Below are positions 59,459 to 64,000 of a DNA stretch of 64,000 nucleotides, piece after piece. The position numbers and the translations under genes were made by a program. This DNA comes from Volvox africanus. Its lineage: Eukaryota; Chlorophyta; Chlorophyceae; Chlamydomonadales; Volvocaceae. Numbering within the stretch: position 1 is the first letter of the stretch; every line of letters starts with the position of its first letter. The notes beneath the pieces were generated by a model. It was not told the origin of the DNA. It made no database searches and was given only the letters and a program-made list of their open reading frames with translations. The DNA is taken from the NCBI GenBank assembly GCA_030268105.1, contig BSDZ01000080.1, positions 5,753,501-5,817,500 on the forward strand, in the 5' to 3' direction.

Positions 59459-60180
59459 GGCATGGCATAAAAAGTTGCGCAGGACCCTAGAGCAGTTGGG
59501 GTTCCAGGCCTCTGAGTCTAATCTGGCGTTCTTTTTGTTGTACGGCAAATTGTACACCATCTGGTTGCTGGTGCATGTCGATGACCTGCTGATTGCGGGA
59601 AGCAACAAGGTTGAAGTGCAGAAGATGAAGGAGAAGCTAATGAGGGAACATGATATGTGCGATCTGGGGGAGGTGTCCCCCTTCCTGGGTATGGAGGTGG
59701 AGCACAACAAACCAGGGGGTGAGCTGAGGCTTACTCAGCGGCGTTACATTGCCGAGCTGTTGCAGTGATTCCGGATGGCAGAGGCCAAGGAACAGTCGAT
59801 TCCTCTGAGCCCTGCAGTTGATCTGAGAGCTGCAAAAGAGAATGAGCCGGCGCTTGAAGATGTGATGCGTTTTCGTGAGTTAATTAACTTAAATAATTTC
59901 ACCACACGTGAGGCGCTGTGGATTCACAAGCTCCTGTTCAATTTGGGCATAGAGCAGGATTGTGTGCCCATCTAGGATGACAACCAGGGTGTGCTGAGCC
60001 TGATCAAGAATCCGGTTAGTATGGGGTGGTTCAAGCAAATTGATGTGGTCCACCACTTGGTCGGGGAGCGGGCTGAGAGCGGCGAGGTAAAGTTTGATTA
60101 CTGCCCCCACAGAGAGCATAGTGGCAGACGTGACGATGAAGCCGCTAGGTGACAAGAAGTTCACGGAGTTCAGGACCGTG
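59145..60180 (+). pseudogene. Ty1/Copia reverse transcriptase and RNase H relic
   Basis: Copia-type motifs appear in order across several frames: [20 protein letters not shown] then VFAPT; DVQHLDVHTVFLNGELEEEV then YCNQPPGY; LVHVDDLLIAGSN (the catalytic DD box); SPFLGMEVEH; RRYIAELLQ; and DDNQGVLSLIKNPVSMG with IDVVHHLV near the RNase H end. Stops, frame breaks and an (AAGC)n run inside the domain show that it is dead. Gag, protease and integrase are not seen. Confidence 0.88.
59421..59457. repeat. (AAGC)n microsatellite, about nine units
   Basis: The perfect tetranucleotide array lies inside the Copia relic, after KCKLKQVL. Confidence 0.97.
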
Positions 60181-61011
60181 ATGGGTGTGCACTGAGAGAA
60201 GGCGGATGATGACGGTGTTCCATCCGAGGGTGTGTGTTGAACATCGGTCGGAACAATAGTGGAGACTATGCGTGTGGATAAGTGTGAGTACGACATTAGT
60301 ACTGCTATCTATTCTGCCATTATGTAGAGTCAGTGCGCTACGGTAAGCAAGTATGTAATAAACTACAGATTTGCTTTCCTGTCTGACTGTGGATCACATT
60401 CCAACAGAAAGCACCGCAGATTATGCACAATTTGTCAATTTGTGACGATATATCTGTTTAGATGGGCCACCCTCTGGATCGTGCTGGCCTTCATCATATT
60501 TCGTTTCGGCCATCATCAGGGTGACACCCGAAGCCCCTTAAATGAATGCACCGGAGACTAATGCACCAGTTATACTTATTGATTTCCATTCCCTTTGCAT
60601 TTTATGCACAGCCTCTGTTTGTCTACTTACTCCCAAAGGCAAGTGTTCAAGCGGCAACCTCATTTCATGAGAAAGACACACAGTACAAGGAATTCCAAAA
60701 CTCTCAGAATCGCTTCCTGTTATATAAATATGGAGAGACTCGGAGTTGAAACGAGTTGCTGCGAGTGAACTGGCCGGAATGTTACATACATTGCACGCTT
60801 TGGGAGCTACTGGAGCCTTTAAGTCACGGCTTCCTAGGTAAAAATATGATTTTTCATATCGGAAAATTACTAGACTTTAATAGGTGCACCGGGGCCGCAT
60901 GAGGTAATGGGTGCAGGTTGGACCTCAGCACGAAATGGGAGCCGAGATTTCTTGTAGTATCCTGGGGTATTTTAAGGGTAATATCCAGGATATGCCAATG
61001 ACCATTTCCTT
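60181..61011. other. Transposon flank, no recognised gene
   Basis: No coding sequence is recognised. An 18-bp string (60953-60970) repeats one at 58885-58902, possibly the LTR start of the Copia relic. Confidence 0.4.
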
Positions 61012-61820
61012 GTTGTATCTCTCCTTTGAGTTTGCTCATGGAATCTGCACGTCTGGGCAACTTTCAATACCGATGCCAAGGCACTTGCAGATACAGCAAG
61101 GCGATCGAGAGCAAACAGAGAAGGCGGAAGACTTCAGAGCAAGGAAAGATATAACTTACAATAATACGTCAGGAGTAATGCAGTGAACGCGATCGCCGTC
61201 AGCGCCGGAAGCAAGCAGTCATCACGCGGCGGTGACAAGCGAACTCAAGGCTTAGCTCAGGCTAAGATATAAGAGCAAATGGTAATAGATGGATTGAACA
61301 GAAGTGTGTTCCAAAGGCATCAAGATGTTTTGCTCTCCTCAGTCGTCCTTGCATACTTGTGATATCGCATATATAAAAAAAATATCCGATCCTAGGTGCG
61401 GCAAACCCTACTGCGTATCTGCGATATCCGTGCATAACAATGGATAAGCCTTTCCGGCATTCACATGATGCAAGGGTCCGAATAACGATATTCGGTTGCA
61501 AGGCATTCATCGCGACTAGTGCAGTGGTCGCAACACGTGCCGCAATGGCTTAACATTATATCAAATAATATTACTTATTACGCCATGACATGAGCATACC
61601 GCGCGTTTGTGCTTCTCTGAGCTTTACGCATGTTAGGCGTATCAGCGGTGATGCGATGTGATGTGTCGCGATGTGTAACATTAACATTCTAGTCATAAGT
61701 AAATGTATGCAAACACATTCATGATCATGCAAGTTTGTTCATGCATTCATGGAATCAGCACATCGCCTTGTAGTGTCGCATCGACCTACGCATCGGCGGA
61801 AAACGAACCGTAATACAACA
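61012..61820 (-). mobile_element. Solo LTR, family B, antisense, with perfect 5-bp target duplication
   Basis: The 809 bp are the reverse complement of family B (ends TGTTGTA and TACAACA), bracketed by ttcct (61007-61011 and 61821-61825). It is similar over its length to the copy at 57883-58698 but clearly diverged. Confidence 0.9.
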
Positions 61821-61825
61821 TTCCT

Positions 61826-62892
61826 GATCGTTCCTAAACAGTTTAGCGGATATTCTTACAAAGGTATACCATTGGTACCGAGCGGATTCAGCCAGGTTCG
61901 AATCTCTCGCAATAGGATGGTGTGGGCGGTCGACTGGTCGGCGGGTTGTGCCAGCCCCAGCGGCAATGAGCCCCAGTGGGATTCGGCTGGGATCTGATAA
62001 ATCGTTTCGCCTACCTTGATGCTGGATAAAGCGAGACCCCCAATATCTGTACCTTAGGATATCTTGGATACAGTTTAGACATTGAGGCGTTTACAGGTAT
62101 GTGTGTGTGTGTGCACACACACACAGTGGAGATTGCACAACCACAGTCCACGTCCCGTGTCCCCCATCCATCCTGCATCCCCCTTCCGTCCCATGTCCCC
62201 TCCCACATCCCGTCCCCCCGTGCCCTGTCCCCGCGTCCATGTCCCCCGTGTTCACGTTGCACATGTAATTTGTTGAGGTTCAGCATTTGTGCAGCGCAGT
62301 CTAGGGTTCGCTGTGGCCATGCACTCATCCGCATCTTCAGTTGCTGCTGTGGCCGTTGTTGGCTAAGGTGGATGATTGTGTCACACTAACACGAGCCAAT
62401 AATCTCACCTTCCCCTCCCTCACGTTGCCTCTATCCCCAGTGCCTCCATCTCCTGCGCCTTTGTTACTGTCTCCTCCATCACTGATTCCGTTATCCCCTT
62501 ATACCCCTTGGCCATCCCCCCTCCCTCGCCACCACCTCCCTCACCTTTATTACATCCTTCTTAACTCCGTCCCTTCGTTTGTACGACCAACATCACCACG
62601 ATCACCATCGTGGCCACGACCCACAATCCATCGAACGTAGCCTCCACGATCACCGCCAGAGCTTTACCCGCCACCATTGGAATATATACCGCCCAGTGGT
62701 GTACAAGCACCCATTGAATACAACTCACCGCTGACGTCCACTCCTCTTCGTCCTGCCTCTATGATGCCACCACACTTTGATACCACCAACACCCATCGCC
62801 AACAAAGTCATTAGTCCTTGATTCCTCCTTACTAACCGGGAAACTTTCGGTAATTGCATTTTAAAAGTGCGGCCACAACAATCAGCAGCGCC
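61826..62892. other. Intergenic: microsatellite and pyrimidine-rich tracts
   Basis: A (TG)n tract turns into (CA)n at 62098-62125, making a near-palindrome, and a C/T-rich strand follows at 62400-62640. I see no coding exon. This is the 3' flank of the minus-strand gene to the right. Confidence 0.5.
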
Positions 62893-63940
62893 TTACAGCC
62901 TGACGTAGCGCTGTGTGATGTCCTCAATACGCGCGAAACATGCTTGGAAATCCGAGACACTCATGCCGTACGTCTCATACTGGTGGACGAAAGCTCGCGA
63001 CTCCAGCATGCCGTACGCGTGCTCTAGCATGCGCTGTATAGGGCCCACGCAGCGCTGTGGGGGCAACGGGCGGCGGGGCAGTGAGACGCGGCAGGCAAGC
63101 CTAGGCGGCAGTGCATGGAGATTTGGGTGTATGTTCTTGGCTTTCACTTGCTCCCTTGGCAACAAGGAGTGGCCATGGTGGGGCGGCGGCCCAGCAGACT
63201 GTGATCCGGGTCCTGAATGTGCTAGATGATTGATGTAAGTGCTCGAGGATAGCAATGAGACGCTGGGCAGGGAATCTCCGAAGAAGGGCTCTCAGATTAA
63301 GCAGGGTGTCACCAACGCCCTCAGCATATTATTCCCCTACGCCGTGCCACACCGCTACACCCCCCCCCCAAGCATGCCCTGTCCCCTACCCTGTCGTTGC
63401 TCAGCAGTGACGCCGACAGTTGGCATCGGCCAAATGTGTGGCTGTTGTACGACACTGACAGAGGGTCCACGGCCCAGGCGGCGGTCAGCGCAGGGTCTGC
63501 AAAGTCAGCGACGTCCACCCCCCCTGGAAGGACCGAAGATGTGGTGACGCGGGTTTGGAAGGAAGGAGAGGCCGGGGACCCCATGTGGCTGCAGGGCGAG
63601 AGTCAGGGCAGTTTGTGGACGGACCATCGCCTCGCGCCCACACTTACTCACGACAATTTCTATGTCCCGTTGACGCTGCTACACTAGACCCGGTTCCGTA
63701 ACGTGGCGATTCAAAGGCTTAGCCGTGCCATGGAATGAGACTGTACACTATAGCAGGTAGCATGCCTGTAGTTGCAGTGTCCGGTATTGCGCACCTGCCC
63801 CCTGGCCCCGTAGCACTAGCCAGTTGGCTACTGCCCGGTTCACTCGTGGCCCGGCTACCAGGGCCGCTGGTCCTGAACCCGCGCTGTGTGGTGTGACGCT
63901 CCAGTCCATGCCTTCCTCCAGGACGCTGCCTGGGGGCACG
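62893..63940 (-). CDS. 3' part of an unidentified gene
   Basis: The last exon, 63054-62893, follows a good acceptor (cccccacag). It reads RCVGPIQRMLEHAYGMLESR, AFVHQYETYGMSVSDFQACF and ARIEDITQRYVRL before TAA. A second likely exon around 63530-63400 reads VDVADFADPALTAAW, AVDPLSVSYNSHTFGRCQLS. Another possible piece near 63930-63830 reads EEGMDWSVTPHSAGSG and NRAVANWLVLR. Exon joins were not resolved and the 5' end is probably outside the window. The family is not recognised. Confidence 0.5.
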
Positions 63941-64000
63941 GGGCCGGGGGGTGGAGGTTGGGGATCGCGGAGGATTGCAATGGAGTGATACGGAATTGGA

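Noticed and set aside
62082..62640. Plus-strand Pro/Ser/Leu-rich frames as a gene
   Set aside because: They come from a (TG)n/(CA)n repeat and a long C/T-rich tract and show no splice structure or motif.

Overview
The window is nuclear DNA of a photosynthetic eukaryote, most likely a green alga. The genes are split into many short exons with GT-AG introns. Two or three plastid fibrillin (PAP) genes sit beside typical eukaryotic housekeeping genes: an ESCRT-III subunit, a Rab11 GTPase and two DEAD-box helicases. I saw no rRNA, tRNA, CRISPR array or prokaryotic operon. Exon borders below were set by hand: each exon was checked for frame continuity across the splice sites and for fit to remembered family motifs. 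No alignment or RNA evidence was available.

Gene-rich part (1-46.5 kb), left to right: nicotinamide phosphoribosyltransferase (minus, 10 exons); DDX1 helicase with its SPRY domain (minus, 16 exons); an FBN3-like fibrillin (plus, 5 exons), head to head with DDX1 across about 250 bp; a second fibrillin C-terminal piece that looks frameshifted; a rhomboid protease with a long low-complexity N-terminus (minus); the nucleolar helicase DDX31/DBP7 (plus, 8 exons), head to head with the rhomboid gene; an unidentified gene; CHMP1 (minus); an unidentified poly-Q gene; a small plastid-type hypothetical protein; an FBN5-like fibrillin (plus, 5 exons); and Rab11/RabA (minus, 6 exons), which includes one GC-AG intron.

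Transposon-rich part (46.5-62 kb): a Ty3/Gypsy chromovirus with 5-bp target duplications occupies 48605-54839. It is decayed by frameshifts and stops, carries an antisense solo LTR inside pol, and its 5' LTR is split by about 0.9 kb of AT-rich, bacterial-looking DNA. That insert includes the N-terminal part of a type I secretion ABC transporter. To its right lie a Ty3 integrase fragment, two solo LTRs of a second family with perfect 5-bp target duplications, a third worn copy of that LTR, and a Ty1/Copia reverse transcriptase relic with an (AAGC)n expansion. The window ends in the 3' part of an unidentified minus-strand gene.

The genes are unrelated housekeeping genes and do not form one pathway. 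The points most worth following up are the bacterial gene fragment trapped inside an LTR, a near-identical copy of a rhomboid exon/intron segment inside a DDX1 intron, and the nested solo LTRs. I found no convincing new defence or signalling system.
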